A stretch of 55,987 nt of DNA from Desulfomonilaceae bacterium (GTDB lineage Bacteria; Desulfobacterota; Desulfomonilia; Desulfomonilales; Desulfomonilaceae), in assembly GCA_031082285.1 (NCBI GenBank), contig JAVHLK010000027.1, positions 1 through 55,987 of the forward strand, written 5' to 3'. The notes under the pieces were generated by a model. It saw only the letters and a list, made by a program, of their open reading frames with translations. It made no database searches and was not told the origin of the DNA. Position 1 is the stretch's first letter; each line of letters begins with the position of its first letter. This document shows positions 19,305-28,893 of this stretch, piece after piece. The position numbers and the translations under genes were made by a program.

Positions 19305-19704
19305 GCTGCACAAGGCAGGAATTATAAATGGTTTTCAGTGGTTGGACGGGAGTTTTGCGGAGCAAACGGAGTTGCTGGAATCCCGCGAACCCAACGACAT
19401 AGATGTGGTAACGTTTTTCTGTCTACCTCCGGGGATGGACCAAAGGACCCTGGCCCAAAATCACGCAGACCTGTTCAGACCCGATCGGACAAAGTCGATT
19501 TTTCGTGTGGATGCTTATCCATGCGTCCTTGGACAACCTACTCAAAGTCGGCACGTAAAACAGATCGCATACTGGTATAGCATGTGGTCACACCGTCGGA
19601 ACGGCGTCTGGAAGGGGTTTGTTCAGGTAGATCTTGCCCTCGGGGAGGATGACGAGGCGGCAAACGCGTTGGACTCCATTCGCCGGGAAGGAGGTCGCCC
19701 ATGA
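19297..19704 (+). pseudogene. DUF6932-like protein, 5'-truncated
   Basis: The open frame, traceable from about 19297, gives L-H-K-A-G-I, then G-F-Q-W-L-D-G-S-F-A-E and E-P-N-D-I-D-V-V-T-F-F. The G-S-F and D-I-D-V pattern resembles nucleotidyltransferase-like DUF6932 proteins. The first part of the domain is missing and no normal start codon precedes the motif; a TTG at 19342 would begin inside it. The stop overlaps the next start (ATGA at 19701), so the pair was an operon. A minimal nucleotidyltransferase role is inference from the motif only. Confidence 0.5.
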
Positions 19705-20651
19705 ATCACGATGAGTTTCTGTCCATGTCTTCCGAGATAAAGGAACTGGAATCGCTGCTGGCAGACATTCCGGAGGAAAATGTCATTGAGCGCATGGGTC
19801 TTGAAGCTCGGCTGGAATCAGCGCGACGGGCCATTGCTAATGTGAGAGAGGATCAGTTGGGCTATAAAGCCCGCCTTACTTTCCGTGGGAAACCGGTCTT
19901 CGGCAGCCACGGTATTGCCGCCGACTTCGCGTCTAAGGCGGCCGGGGCTTTTAGTGATGCAGTGGCTGTGGTGGCTGCCGGACTTGCGGAGAACCTGCGA
20001 TACATGGGGCCGATTCCCGATAGACAAAAGAATCAGCTACTGATTACCGGCACGGCAGTAGGATCGTTCGGCTTCGAGTTTGAGCTTCCCCAACCAGAGA
20101 CAAGCATGTTGTTCCCTGAGCCTAGTAAGGCCGAAAACGCCCTTCAAAAAATGCTTGAGCTCTTCCAGTTAATTGCTGCCGGCTCCGATGACGATGTGGC
20201 CGAACTGATCGACGAGATTCATCCACGGGCAGTAAAGAAGGCGGCTGATTTCTTGGACTATCTAGCACAGCAGGATGCGTGGTGTGGGCTCGAATTCAAG
20301 GAGCGGTTTTTTCGGTTTCGTGACGTGGATCACCTCCGAGCCTCGACAGAACGTCTGCGGGAAGACAACATCCGAGAGGCGGTCGAAGAGCACGACGGAG
20401 AACTCCAGGGGGTATTACCCACGGGGCGAACATTTGAGTTCAAGACTGCTGATCACCAAGAGATTCTAAGGGGAAAGATCGGCTTGGATATCGAGGACGC
20501 GGACATCCTGAATCGGGATTTCCTGCACAAACCGGCCCGCGTGAGGCTGCATGTTATCCGGGTGGGACAAGGTCGCCCCCGTTATTCACTGCGGTCCATT
20601 GAGGATATAACCGCGACCGATGCGACGGCGAGCACTGAACCCTCGGCATGA
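19701..20651 (+). CDS. Conserved protein partner of the DUF6932-like gene, function unknown
   Basis: 316 residues, soluble, no signal peptide or membrane segment. The N-terminus is a coiled-coil-like helical part (E-I-K-E-L-E-S-L-L-A-D-I-P-E), followed by a strand-rich segment (A-R-L-T-F-R-G-K-P-V-F-G-S-H-G-I) and G-S-F-G-F-E-F-E-L. I do not recognise a named domain. The four-base overlap with the gene before it, and the position between hsdS and hsdR, suggest a defence-island accessory. It appears intact. Confidence 0.65.
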   Translation: MNHDEFLSMSSEIKELESLLADIPEENVIERMGLEARLESARRAIANVREDQLGYKARLTFRGKPVFGSHGIAADFASKAAGAFSDAVAVVAAGLAENLRYMGPIPDRQKNQLLITGTAVGSFGFEFELPQPETSMLFPEPSKAENALQKMLELFQLIAAGSDDDVAELIDEIHPRAVKKAADFLDYLAQQDAWCGLEFKERFFRFRDVDHLRASTERLREDNIREAVEEHDGELQGVLPTGRTFEFKTADHQEILRGKIGLDIEDADILNRDFLHKPARVRLHVIRVGQGRPRYSLRSIEDITATDATASTEPSA

Positions 20652-20774
20652 GCCGTGAGTTGTCATTTGTTGCCGCGGGCAACGGAGTGTCACGGAGTGT
20701 AGGCCGGCACATGGTTGATAATCGGCAAACCTTGCAGATTCTCCGAACAAAGGCTGCCATTGGAAGGGTGTCGC

Positions 20775-23704
20775 ATGAACTTCACAGAAGGCAACACCGT
20801 CGAGCAGATGATCCTCGACACGTTCGCGGAACGCAAGGGCGAGGTACCACCTGCCCATTGGGATTACGTGCCCGCTACCAATCTCCCTCGTCAGCCCGAA
20901 GATGTGACGGTGGAATCGTGGGTTCGAGAGGCGCTGATCCGTCTCAACCCCGAAATCGCGGCTCAGCCCGACCGTGCGGATGAGGTCATCTATAATTTAC
21001 GCGCGTGCATTCTGTCCGTACAGGCGGACGGCTTGGTGCGGGCCAACGAAAACTTCATGTCTTGGCTGCGAGGCGAAAAGACTATGCCTTTTGGGCCGAA
21101 CGGCGAGCACGTGCCCGTACGACTGGTGGATTTCGAAGCGCCGGACGAAAACCGCCTCACCGTGACGAACCAATGGACGTACCAAGTCGGAGCAGTTGAG
21201 AAACGCTTTGATGTGGTTTTCTTGGTGAACGGCATTCCGCTGGTCATCGGGGGGAGGCAAAGACACCTACCCGCAGCGCGGTGACCTGGTTCGACGGCGC
21301 TTTTCAGATCAATCAGATTTACGAGAAAGAAGTGCCGGCCATGTTCGTGCCGAACGTCTTCTCCTTTGCCACAGAGGGTAAACTGTTCCGATACGGGTCG
21401 ATCCGTATGCCCATCGAGATGTGGGGGCCGTGGCGGGACAACGACAATCAAGATGAAGGCCGTTTGGAGCACGTCAAAGCCACAGTAAAGAGCATGCTGC
21501 GGCCGGAAGTCGTGCTGGATATTGCACAGAATTTCACGCTCTTTGCGACCGACAAGAAGCATCGTCGCATCAAAATCATCTGCCGCTACCAGCAACATGA
21601 GACCACGAACCAAATTCTCGCCCGCGTTGTGAAGGGATATCCGAAGAAAGGGTTGATATGGCATTTCCAGGGCAGCGGCAAGTCTCTGTTGATGGTCTTT
21701 GCCGCACAGAAGCTCAGGCTCCATCCCCAACTACGCAACCCCACGGTGATTATCGTGGTGGACCGCATCGACCTCGACACACAAATCACCGCCACGTTCA
21801 ATGCCGCCGATGTGCCGAATATGGTCGGCTGTGCCACCCGGCAGGAGTTGCAGACTCTTCTCGCTCAAGACGTGCGCAAGGTGCTCATCACTACCATTCA
21901 TAAGTTCGCCGAGGCGGAAGGCAGGCTCAACGAGCGTTCGAACATAATCGTCATGGTGGACGAGGCGCACCGCACGCAGGAAGGAGACCTCGGCCGGAAG
22001 ATGCGTGAGGCGCTCCCCAATGCTTTCCTGTTTGGCCTTACCGGAACCCCGATCAATCGCGCAGACCGAAACACTTTCTGGGCCTTCGGCGCGGACGAGG
22101 ATGAACAAGGCTATATGAGCCGCTACTCGTTCCAGGATTCCATCCGGGACAAGGCGACGCTACCGCTGCACTTCGAGGCGCCGGAGGTCAAACTGAAGAT
22201 CGACAAAGCAGCGATTGATGAGGCTTACCAGCAGATCACCGGCAACCTGAGCGAGCAGGATCGTGACGACCTTGCAAAGCGTGCGGCCAAGATGGCCGTG
22301 CTGGTCAAGAACCCGGAGCGCATACGGGCCGTGGTCCAGCACATGGTGACACACTTTCAACAGAAGATGGAGCCCAACGGTCTTAAGGCTCAGGTGGTGG
22401 TCTTTGACCGCGAGTGCCGTGTGCTCTACAAGGCCGCGATGGATGAACTGATCGACCCGGAGGCCGGCGCCATCGTCATGACCGCGGCGCAGGGTGACCC
22501 GCCTGAATGGAAGCGGCACGTCCGCGATAAAGATGCCGAGGAGAAGCTTCTCGACCGCTTCCGCGACCCGGCTGATCCTCTGCAGTTCGTGATCGTCACC
22601 AGCAAGCTGCTGACCGGGTTCGATGCTCCCATCTTGCAGGTGATGTATCTTGACAAACCGATGAAGGACCACAACCTCCTGCAAGCCATCTGCCGCACCA
22701 ATCGCACTTTCGGTCAGACCAAGACACACGGTTTGATCGTGGACTATATCGGCATTTTCGACGACGTTGCCCGTGCTCTGGATTTTGATGAGAAAGCCGT
22801 ACAAAGGGTCGTTTCCAACATCGATGAGTTGCGGAAGGCCTTACCCCTGCAAGTGCAAAAGTGCCTGGCATTCTTTTCCGGCGTGGACCGGACCATCGGT
22901 GGTTACGAGGGGCTCGTGGCGGCGCAGCAATGCCTGCCCAACAACGAGAAGAGGGACAAGTTCGCTGCCGAGTACAACGTACTTGGTACGATCTGGGAGG
23001 CGCTTTCCCCCGACCCGGTGCTAAGCCCATACGAACAGGATTACCGATGGTTGACACTGGTCTACGAGTCGGTTAAGCCGCCGAGCGGTAACGGCAAATT
23101 GCTATGGCACGCCCTGGGCGCCAAGACGGTAGAGCTCATTAACCGGAACGTCCATGTGGATGCAGCGCGCGACGACGTAGAGACACTCGTCATGGATACG
23201 CAGGTGCTGGAGGAAATCCTCAAGGACGCCGAGCCGGGAAAAAGGGCACGGGAAATCGAGATCAAGTTGGTCGCGCGGCTCCTCAAGCATAAGGACAACC
23301 CCATGTTCATTGCTTTGGGCGAGCGCCTGGAGAAGGTCAAAGAGCGGCACGAGCAAGGATTCCTCACCAGTCTGGAATTCTTGAAGGCCATCCTTGAAAT
23401 CGCCAAGGAAGTCGTTGAAGCGGAGAAGGAAACCGATCCGGCAGAGGAAAGAGATCGGGCCAAAGAAGCTCTTACGGAGCTTTTCTCCGAAGCCAAGAAC
23501 CAGAATACGCATATCATTGTTGAACGCATCGTGGCGGACATCGACGAGATCGTGAAGAAGGTCCGGTTCCCCGACCGGCAGCAGACCAGCCAGGGCGAAC
23601 GCCTTGTCCAGAAGGAGCTCCGGAAGACGCTGCTCAAATACGAGCTTCACACCGACCAGGACCTTTTCGACAGATCCTACGCTTACATACGGCAGTACTA
23701 CTGA
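20775..23704 (+). pseudogene. hsdR: Type I restriction subunit HsdR, split by a G6-tract frameshift
   Basis: HsdR makes the ATP-dependent translocation and cleavage subunit. ATG 20775 has GGAAGGG upstream. The first frame encodes the N-terminal nuclease fold up to V-F-L-V-N-G-I-P-L-V-I-G, then reads out of phase at 21249-21254, a run of six G, and stops at 21284. The second frame (from GTG 21281, open to just after the G run) continues with T-W-F-D-G-A-F and has the helicase P-loop G-S-G-K-S, V-D-E-A-H, G-L-T-G-T-P and L-T-G-F-D-A-P motifs to 23704. Removing two G would restore I-G-E-A-K-T, the expected catalytic E-x-K. As written, the nuclease active site is lost. Either inactivation, phase variation, or a homopolymer sequencing error. 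Confidence 0.85.
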
Positions 23705-23988
23705 CCCAAATGAGAGGACCGACTTCGGTATTGCACGAATCACATATGTGAAACAATGCGGCCACGCGAAATGGCTTAAGGTTTCAATCTCCGGTCCAAC
23801 TGCGTGTACCGCTCTTGAGTCTGGTCGTTTTTCACCGCTGTGGCCAAAGCCTTCCAGCTCCCCACGACCAGCCGCTTACCTCGCGTTATGGCCGTAAAAA
23901 GTGAAATTCCTCCGTAGTAATATATGGTGTTGGGTAAGCAGGGGAACTATGACGGACGGATACTCAGAGCCTTAACCGCCGAAGTTGG

Positions 23989-24059
23989 GGTAGCGCCGGC
24001 CTTCCCGCGTTCCCCGGGATTTCTGCTCCGAGAGCGCCCGGCATCCCGACTTCCGCGGG
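23989..24059 (-). repeat. Dispersed repeat, copy B
   Basis: On the minus strand this stretch matches 33063-33135 over about 70 bases, including identical runs CGGGATGCCGGGCGC (15), CTCGGAGCAGAAAT (14) and GGAACGCGGGAAG (13). CCCGCG at one end and CGCGGG near the other could pair as a stem. Both copies lie in non-coding sequence downstream of genes. Likely a REP- or MITE-like family of the genome. Confidence 0.75.
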
Positions 24060-24099
24060 ACCCTGGTCGATTGTCGCTGTTTACCGGCCCCAGCACTTG

Positions 24100-24112
24100 T
24101 CACGAATCGTGA
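24100..24112. promoter_or_regulatory. Perfect 13-base palindrome
   Basis: TCACGAATCGTGA reads the same on both strands around its centre. Possible protein-binding site or small hairpin; no protein can be assigned. Confidence 0.3.
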
Positions 24113-24184
24113 TCGGTGTTGGTCGGGGATACGGCACAGAATTCGTGTCCGTATTTCCGAAACCCTGTACTTAGCCGGCCGGCG

Positions 24185-25471
24185 TCACGACCAACTGAGG
24201 ATGTTCGGATCGGTCCGGTTTTCTGAGACCACCGCGACCGCCCTCAGGCCGTCGGTGAAGTAGGGGTCGCCCGTGAGATTTCTTCTCGGAGCATTTCGGT
24301 CCGCGGCTTCCACTCCTCCCACGTAGGTCACATGCGAGACCCGGCCGGCTTCCATAAGGTCCCCGAGAACGTAATCCCTCGCGTCGTCGACGTCGGGATC
24401 GATCTTGTGTGTGGTAAGATTCCAGGTCTTCGGAGTGAATCGTACGCCGATGTCTCGGCTTATCTGACCTACCCAGACCGGTTTTCCCATGAACACCAAG
24501 GGCGTAATCCAAAGGCGCAAATGAAGTCGTTCGTTGATCTGCCGACGCGTCCTCTGAAGTGCAAAATCCTGGCTGCGACCTTGAAAGTGAAGGGAACTCA
24601 CCGGGCAATATCGGTACCTCGTACCAATCAAAAACGATTTGATGGTAAGCCAACATGACCTGAGGCCGATCTTTTCCGTGTCATCCCATCTGGCGCCAAA
24701 CGCGGTGCGTATCGTGTCGAAGTCTCCGATCACGACCAAATTGAGAGGGTCCCCCTCGACGGTCCCACGCGTGTTCGTCGTACTCCGCGGAAGCGCCTCG
24801 AGTTGCTTGCGCAGCATGGATTCGTCACATACGAGCGTCTCATCCGAGCGATAATACTCGTCGAATCGTCGGTGGCCGTGGTCCACTTTGAGACCGGGAA
24901 CCGGTATCGAGAAGAAGAATTGCTTCGCTCTGCCGGAGCCCAAGAGTTTGACGGGGAATTCCTTCGTTCCGCGGTCCAGAGACGTGAACACAAACCCGGA
25001 CACCTCGGTGCCGGGTCGTATAAGCCCCCATCCGATACCGTGTTCCTGGAAGTACGCGTTCATTCTCCGGTTGGCGGCTCGAGCTCCGAGGTACTTCAAC
25101 GGCATGAAAATGAGCAACGGAAAGAAGAACCACGCCAGGAGACCAAATCCCGCAAGCCGCTTCCCTGTCGCGAAACGGCTCACATAGGCCGCCTCCAAAG
25201 GTGAATAATAATTGGGGTCAAGACTGCCGAGATGCAGCCTGTAGGATTCTTTCCCATTGTTCCTTACTTGCAGCCATATGGGTTGAATTCCTCGGTGTGC
25301 CAACGGAATCCCGAAAAACAGTTCACTTTCCCGGTCATCCAGAACGGATGCACTGACCGTGACCTCTTCGTCGTTCCTGTGCCGAGCCCTGTCGACGAAC
25401 GAACGAGTTTCGGGTTGAGGCTTGTACTGAACGCCCAGCCAGCGAGACTCGGAAAGGATCTTCATCGGCAT
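24185..25471 (-). CDS. LssY C-terminal-domain protein
   Basis: A 428-residue protein. Its C-terminal third carries the LssY_C signature: K-P-V-W-V-G-Q-I-S-R-D-I-G-V-R-F, then T-H-K-I-D-P-D-V-D-D-A-R-D-Y and N-L-T-G-D-P-Y-F-T-D-G-L-R. A hydrophobic segment near residues 106-125 (G-F-G-L-L-A-W-F-F-F-P-L-L-I-F-M) suggests membrane attachment. LssY proteins were named from a Legionella secretion cluster, but molecular function is not settled. GGGAG lies seven bases before the ATG. It trails the Fe-S gene by 68 bases on the same strand, so it may share the transcript, although a link to sulfur metabolism is not apparent. Confidence 0.8.
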   Translation of the reverse strand: MPMKILSESRWLGVQYKPQPETRSFVDRARHRNDEEVTVSASVLDDRESELFFGIPLAHRGIQPIWLQVRNNGKESYRLHLGSLDPNYYSPLEAAYVSRFATGKRLAGFGLLAWFFFPLLIFMPLKYLGARAANRRMNAYFQEHGIGWGLIRPGTEVSGFVFTSLDRGTKEFPVKLLGSGRAKQFFFSIPVPGLKVDHGHRRFDEYYRSDETLVCDESMLRKQLEALPRSTTNTRGTVEGDPLNLVVIGDFDTIRTAFGARWDDTEKIGLRSCWLTIKSFLIGTRYRYCPVSSLHFQGRSQDFALQRTRRQINERLHLRLWITPLVFMGKPVWVGQISRDIGVRFTPKTWNLTTHKIDPDVDDARDYVLGDLMEAGRVSHVTYVGGVEAADRNAPRRNLTGDPYFTDGLRAVAVVSENRTDPNILSWS

Positions 25472-25539
25472 GTTGACGCTCCCCTTGACGGTTCCCGCCT
25501 GTGAGGCCTACAGGAACCTACAGGGAATTCAGGCTGCCG

Positions 25540-26787
25540 TCAACGCACCAGCGCGTTTGCCGCCATGCTCGAAACGAATTCTACGCTCATACCGAGTTGG
25601 TAGTGCTCGTTCACGTCGCTCAGCTGGGAATGACAGTTCTCACAGCCGGTGGCGAGGACTTTCGCGCCGGTGGCCCTGACCTGATCCGCTTTCACCTTTG
25701 CGGACATCATGCGGAAGTCCTTGTCCCCGACCACCACCAATCCGCCGCCTCCTCCACAGCACCAGTTGGCCGACTTGGTGGGGTTGGTGTCCACATAGTC
25801 GTCTGTGAGCCGGCTCAGGATGTACCGTGGAGCTTCATAGACTCCGCCGTTCCGCGCGATCTGACAGGGATCGTGATAGGTCGTCCGACCGTTGTTCACG
25901 GCCTTGTTGACCTTGATGCGACCGTCACGCAGGTACCGCTCGATGAGCTGGAGGAACGTGATCACCTTAAAATCATGCGTCCCGGTCATGTGGCGCATGA
26001 CCCGATACGCGGTGCCGCATTCGCAGATGGCCACCTCTCTGACGCCGAGCCGGTTGGCCTCATCAATGATACGCTGAGCGATATTCTTGGTGACAACGGG
26101 ATTTCCCACAAACGCGCCGAAATTCACCGCTTCAAAATAGCTCAGGGACCAGTTCTCACCCGCGGCATTCATGATCGCGGCGGCCGGGATGATCGAATGC
26201 TTGCCGGCCAGCGCGACGTACAATACGTGCGCACCCTTCACATCAAGGGGAATCGTCTCTTTGCCGGCCTCCTGCTGCCATTTCTGGATGACCTCGGCCT
26301 CGAGTTGACGGCATGCTTCGGCAAAGTTGGCCTTGGTGGCTTCGATGTTCTCGCCCTTGGCCACGGACACGTCCGCCAACATAGAGAGCACCTTGGGTTC
26401 CATGTCCGCTGCAATAAGCATGGCCTTGGCCATTGCCTGAAACTGCTGCGTGTCAATGCCGAAAGGGCAGTAGGTCATGCACCGGCGACAGCCGGTACAG
26501 GTGAACGCGGTCTCGTACACCTTCTTCATCCAGTTGTCGTCAAGCTCCACGGCCTCTCCGAGCCATGGGGCGATCTTGCCGGAGTACTTGTGATACTTCT
26601 CGAACAGGCGCCGCAGATTCTGCGCTCGGCCGACTGCCGTGTACCGTGTTTCCGGAGAAGAAGCATAGACGTGGCACGCTTCAATGCATGCTCCGCAACG
26701 GGCACAGTTGTCCATGTACATGCGGACGGACTGATTCAGTTTGGAGGCGAAGACGTCGAGCAACTCTTGTTTCATTTTCCCGTCCAT
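25540..26787 (-). CDS. HdrD/DsrK-like iron-sulfur protein
   Basis: A heterodisulfide-reductase-like electron-transfer subunit. Two [4Fe-4S] ferredoxin motifs lie near residues 28-38 (C-A-R-C-G-A-C-I-E-A-C) and 97-107 (C-T-G-C-R-R-C-M-T-Y-C), followed by two cysteine-rich CCG domains: C-E-C-G-T-A with D-P-C later, and W-C-C-G-G-G-G-G-L with C-E-N-C-H. CCG domains bind a noncubane cluster that reduces disulfides in HdrB/HdrD. ATG 26787 is preferred because the AGGAGG is eight bases away; ATG 26793 is only two. The upstream membrane subunit stop overlaps the site. Together with the NarI-like protein this resembles DsrMK/TmcBC modules that link menaquinone to a thiol-disulfide couple. Confidence 0.9.
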   Translation of the reverse strand: MDGKMKQELLDVFASKLNQSVRMYMDNCARCGACIEACHVYASSPETRYTAVGRAQNLRRLFEKYHKYSGKIAPWLGEAVELDDNWMKKVYETAFTCTGCRRCMTYCPFGIDTQQFQAMAKAMLIAADMEPKVLSMLADVSVAKGENIEATKANFAEACRQLEAEVIQKWQQEAGKETIPLDVKGAHVLYVALAGKHSIIPAAAIMNAAGENWSLSYFEAVNFGAFVGNPVVTKNIAQRIIDEANRLGVREVAICECGTAYRVMRHMTGTHDFKVITFLQLIERYLRDGRIKVNKAVNNGRTTYHDPCQIARNGGVYEAPRYILSRLTDDYVDTNPTKSANWCCGGGGGLVVVGDKDFRMMSAKVKADQVRATGAKVLATGCENCHSQLSDVNEHYQLGMSVEFVSSMAANALVR

Positions 26788-26789
26788 TG

Positions 26790-27524
26790 TCATCCCCTCC
26801 TGAGTGCGTTCATGGGAACCGCGAAGAACACGTGCATGATCTTGCTGAAGGGAAGTACGAGAAGGAAGAGGTTGGCAAGAAAGACATGGCTCACCACGAT
26901 CGCGTAGTGAGGATGGTCGAGGACCTGCCTCGGATCGGAAAGGTCGAAGGCAAACAAATTCCGGAGATAGAGGCCGAAGTCCTGTTTGGCCAGGCCAAAT
27001 CCGCTCTCACTCCAGGAATTGCCCCAGCTGATGAGGTCGCCGGAGAGGAAGAGAAGAAAGATCAGGAAGAGAAGCAAGTAATCAGCTGGAATCGAAAGCT
27101 CTCTGAGAGGACTCCGGAACCGGCGAAAGAGAAAGTAAAGAATCGACGCGGTGAGAAGTGCTCCGACGGCGCCATTGCCGATCATGTCGGCCGATTCTGC
27201 GGACATGATGTTCACCTGCGGCAACAGATCCAGATGCGCGAGGAACAGTACGGCCAGGCTGACGTGAAAGACCACGAGAAAGACCCACAGCAGCGGGTTG
27301 TACTTCAAGACCGAGGGCATGGTGAACGTGTCCCACAGTGCTGCGGGCAAACCGCCCGTGTTCCGGTCTTCCGGACCCTTGTCATCGGGAAATATCCTGA
27401 GCGTCGGAGGTGTCGTCGGCGCCCTCAAGATTTTGACGATCTTGACGACGATCCAGAAGACACACCACGCAACGGCCACGTACACCATTGGGACCATGAT
27501 GAAGTAGAAGAGCTTGTCCAACAT
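26790..27524 (-). CDS. NarI/DsrM-like membrane cytochrome b subunit
   Basis: A multi-pass membrane protein with helices near residues 5-28, 78-98, 116-140, 158-180 and 208-232, similar to nitrate reductase gamma and DsrM/HdrE/TmcC subunits that hold two b hemes and oxidise quinol. Candidate heme-ligand histidines lie in F-H-V-S-L-A, A-H-L-D and S-H-V-F-L-A. ATG 27524 follows an AGGT site; GTG 27539 is an upstream alternative. It overlaps the Fe-S subunit region and is 18 bases after tusA, so it is part of the same operon and probably anchors the HdrD-like protein to the membrane. Confidence 0.85.
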   Translation of the reverse strand: MLDKLFYFIMVPMVYVAVAWCVFWIVVKIVKILRAPTTPPTLRIFPDDKGPEDRNTGGLPAALWDTFTMPSVLKYNPLLWVFLVVFHVSLAVLFLAHLDLLPQVNIMSAESADMIGNGAVGALLTASILYFLFRRFRSPLRELSIPADYLLLFLIFLLFLSGDLISWGNSWSESGFGLAKQDFGLYLRNLFAFDLSDPRQVLDHPHYAIVVSHVFLANLFLLVLPFSKIMHVFFAVPMNALRRG

Positions 27525-27542
27525 GACTACCTGCCTCACATG

Positions 27543-27782
27543 CTACTTTAGGCGCTTGACAAAAATCCGGATTACGCCGTTGCCTTGATCGGTTTCCAGA
27601 ACCTCGTTGCCGGTGGTCTTGGCCCATGCCGGAAAGTCCGACAAAGATCCGGGATCGGTGGTGTGCACTTCGATGACTTCACCGACTTTCACCGAACCGA
27701 TTTCCTGACTTATTTTCACTACGGGCATGGGGCAGGGAAGCCCTTTGAGATCCAAAACTCTCGCGACTGCATGATCGGACAT
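27543..27782 (-). CDS. tusA: TusA-family sulfur carrier
   Basis: A 79-residue small protein with the conserved L-K-G-L-P-C-P-M-P-V-V-K motif, whose cysteine carries persulfide sulfur, and the typical V-G-E-V-I-E-V-x-T-T-D-P-G-S turn. TusA proteins pass sulfur between rhodanese, DsrE and acceptor enzymes. The start at ATG 27782 has an AAGGAG seven bases before it. It sits between the DsrE-like gene and the membrane electron-transfer genes, which fits sulfur delivery to an Hdr-like redox partner. Confidence 0.9.
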   Translation of the reverse strand: MSDHAVARVLDLKGLPCPMPVVKISQEIGSVKVGEVIEVHTTDPGSLSDFPAWAKTTGNEVLETDQGNGVIRIFVKRLK

Positions 27783-27810
27783 TTTGATACTCCTTGTCAT
27801 TTCACCGGGG

Positions 27811-28398
27811 TTACAGAAACAGTTGATTCTTGGATTCGCCGGCGTGAGCGAGAAACGTCGCCACTCCGACATACTCCATATTGGGGTAGTCAATGATCTC
27901 CTCTCGTTTGAAGCCCATGAGATCCATGGACATCTCGCACACCTTGATTTCCACACCAAGCTGAGCAGCCATGTCAAAGAGCTGGTCCAGGCTGGGCGCG
28001 TTCTTCTTCTTCATCAAGCCTTTCAGCATGGCGGTGCCCATTCCACCCATATTCATCTTGGACAGTTTGACCTTGTTGCGGCCCTTGGGAAGCATCCAAC
28101 CAAACATCTTGGCCATGAGATCCTTGCCGCCGACATTCGCGTCGGGCTTGCGGAGGGCTGCCGTACCCCAGAAAGTAAAGAAAAGCACGACCTTCATCCC
28201 CATGGCCGCGGCGCCGGTGGCAATGATCATGGACGCGAGCAGTTTGTCCAGCTCGCCGGAGAACACGATCATTGACAGCTTGTTCTGTTGTCCCGGCTCC
28301 AACGCCTCTACTCTTTGCTTGAGTTCCGCCAACTCAGCCTGGACGGACTCCATGGTGTTCAACCCCTGATCCGGCTGCGTCTGCACTGCTGTGGTCAT
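27811..28398 (-). CDS. dsrE2: DsrE/DsrF/DrsH-like family protein (DsrE2 type)
   Basis: 195 residues. A helical start (about 12-38) leads into the DsrE fold: M-I-V-F-S-G-E-L-D-K, then a hydrophobic M-K-V-V-L-F-F-T-F-W-G segment and an insert rich in Met and Lys, and finally E-I-K-V-C-E-M-S-M-D-L-M-G with the conserved cysteine. DsrE2 proteins are sulfurtransferases, often membrane-associated, that work with TusA. ATG 28398 has GGGAGG nine bases upstream and was chosen over upstream starts. It is first in the operon behind a good promoter. Confidence 0.9.
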   Translation of the reverse strand: MTTAVQTQPDQGLNTMESVQAELAELKQRVEALEPGQQNKLSMIVFSGELDKLLASMIIATGAAAMGMKVVLFFTFWGTAALRKPDANVGGKDLMAKMFGWMLPKGRNKVKLSKMNMGGMGTAMLKGLMKKKNAPSLDQLFDMAAQLGVEIKVCEMSMDLMGFKREEIIDYPNMEYVGVATFLAHAGESKNQLFL

Positions 28399-28465
28399 TG
28401 TTGTTCCTCCCTTTGTTCTCACGTTCGCTCCAGCGAATTCCTTTCTATGCAGATATCTGGATATA

Positions 28466-28494
28466 AGAATACCTCGATCGGTTTGCCTTGTCAA
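28466..28494 (-). promoter_or_regulatory. Sigma-70-type promoter of the dsrE2-tusA operon
   Basis: On the minus strand, TTGACA (28489-28494), a 17-base spacer, and TATTCT (28466-28471). Predicted start near 28459, leaving about 60 bases of leader to the dsrE2 ATG. A second TTGACA lies 13 bases further upstream (28502-28507). Confidence 0.6.
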
Positions 28495-28507
28495 TCTTGT
28501 TTGTCAA

Positions 28508-28893
28508 GAAATTGGAATTTCCCTGCAAGGTTTCCCGAGAAAGACACTATTACTTCGAAATAGCAGTGAGATAGACCAGATCCGGCCCTGAGGAATCTCC
28601 TCGGGTTTGTCCGATTCCGTATCAAGGACCCATGGAAGCCCCCATCATCCAGAACTTCATCGCTGTCTCCGGTGAGTATTGTTTAGCGCAATAGTAGGAA
28701 GAAGAAACGCCTCGAACAACGCGGGTCCCTTCGCTCACAATATTCTTCCAGCATGCGTCACCGAACTTACGCAGTACGGTGGTGTGCCGACCAGAATTGC
28801 CTTGTAAGCTCCGCGGACTTCTTGTTAGAATCGTTGTCGAGAAGATATTCATGCGATGTGCCGGCGCGCATCACCCGGACAAAGGGGAAGGTA
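28508..28893. other. Divergent intergenic region
   Basis: Lies between the sulfur operon promoter (minus strand) and the DUF4384 gene (plus strand). No convincing gene. Short frames overlapping the start of the DUF4384 gene are read-through of the same frame upstream of its ribosome site. Confidence 0.4.

Larger units (their letters stand above)
23705..24184. other. Intergenic region between hsdR and the LssY_C gene
   Basis: No gene seen in 480 bases. It contains copy B of a dispersed repeat (23989-24059) and a perfect 13-base palindrome at 24100-24112 (TCACGAATCGTGA). It separates the plus-strand restriction island from a minus-strand operon and holds the downstream ends of both. Confidence 0.5.

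Noticed and set aside
25501-27551. Long plus-strand frames opposite the HdrD-like and NarI-like genes
   Set aside because: The minus-strand products carry clear Fe-S and membrane motifs; the opposite frames do not.
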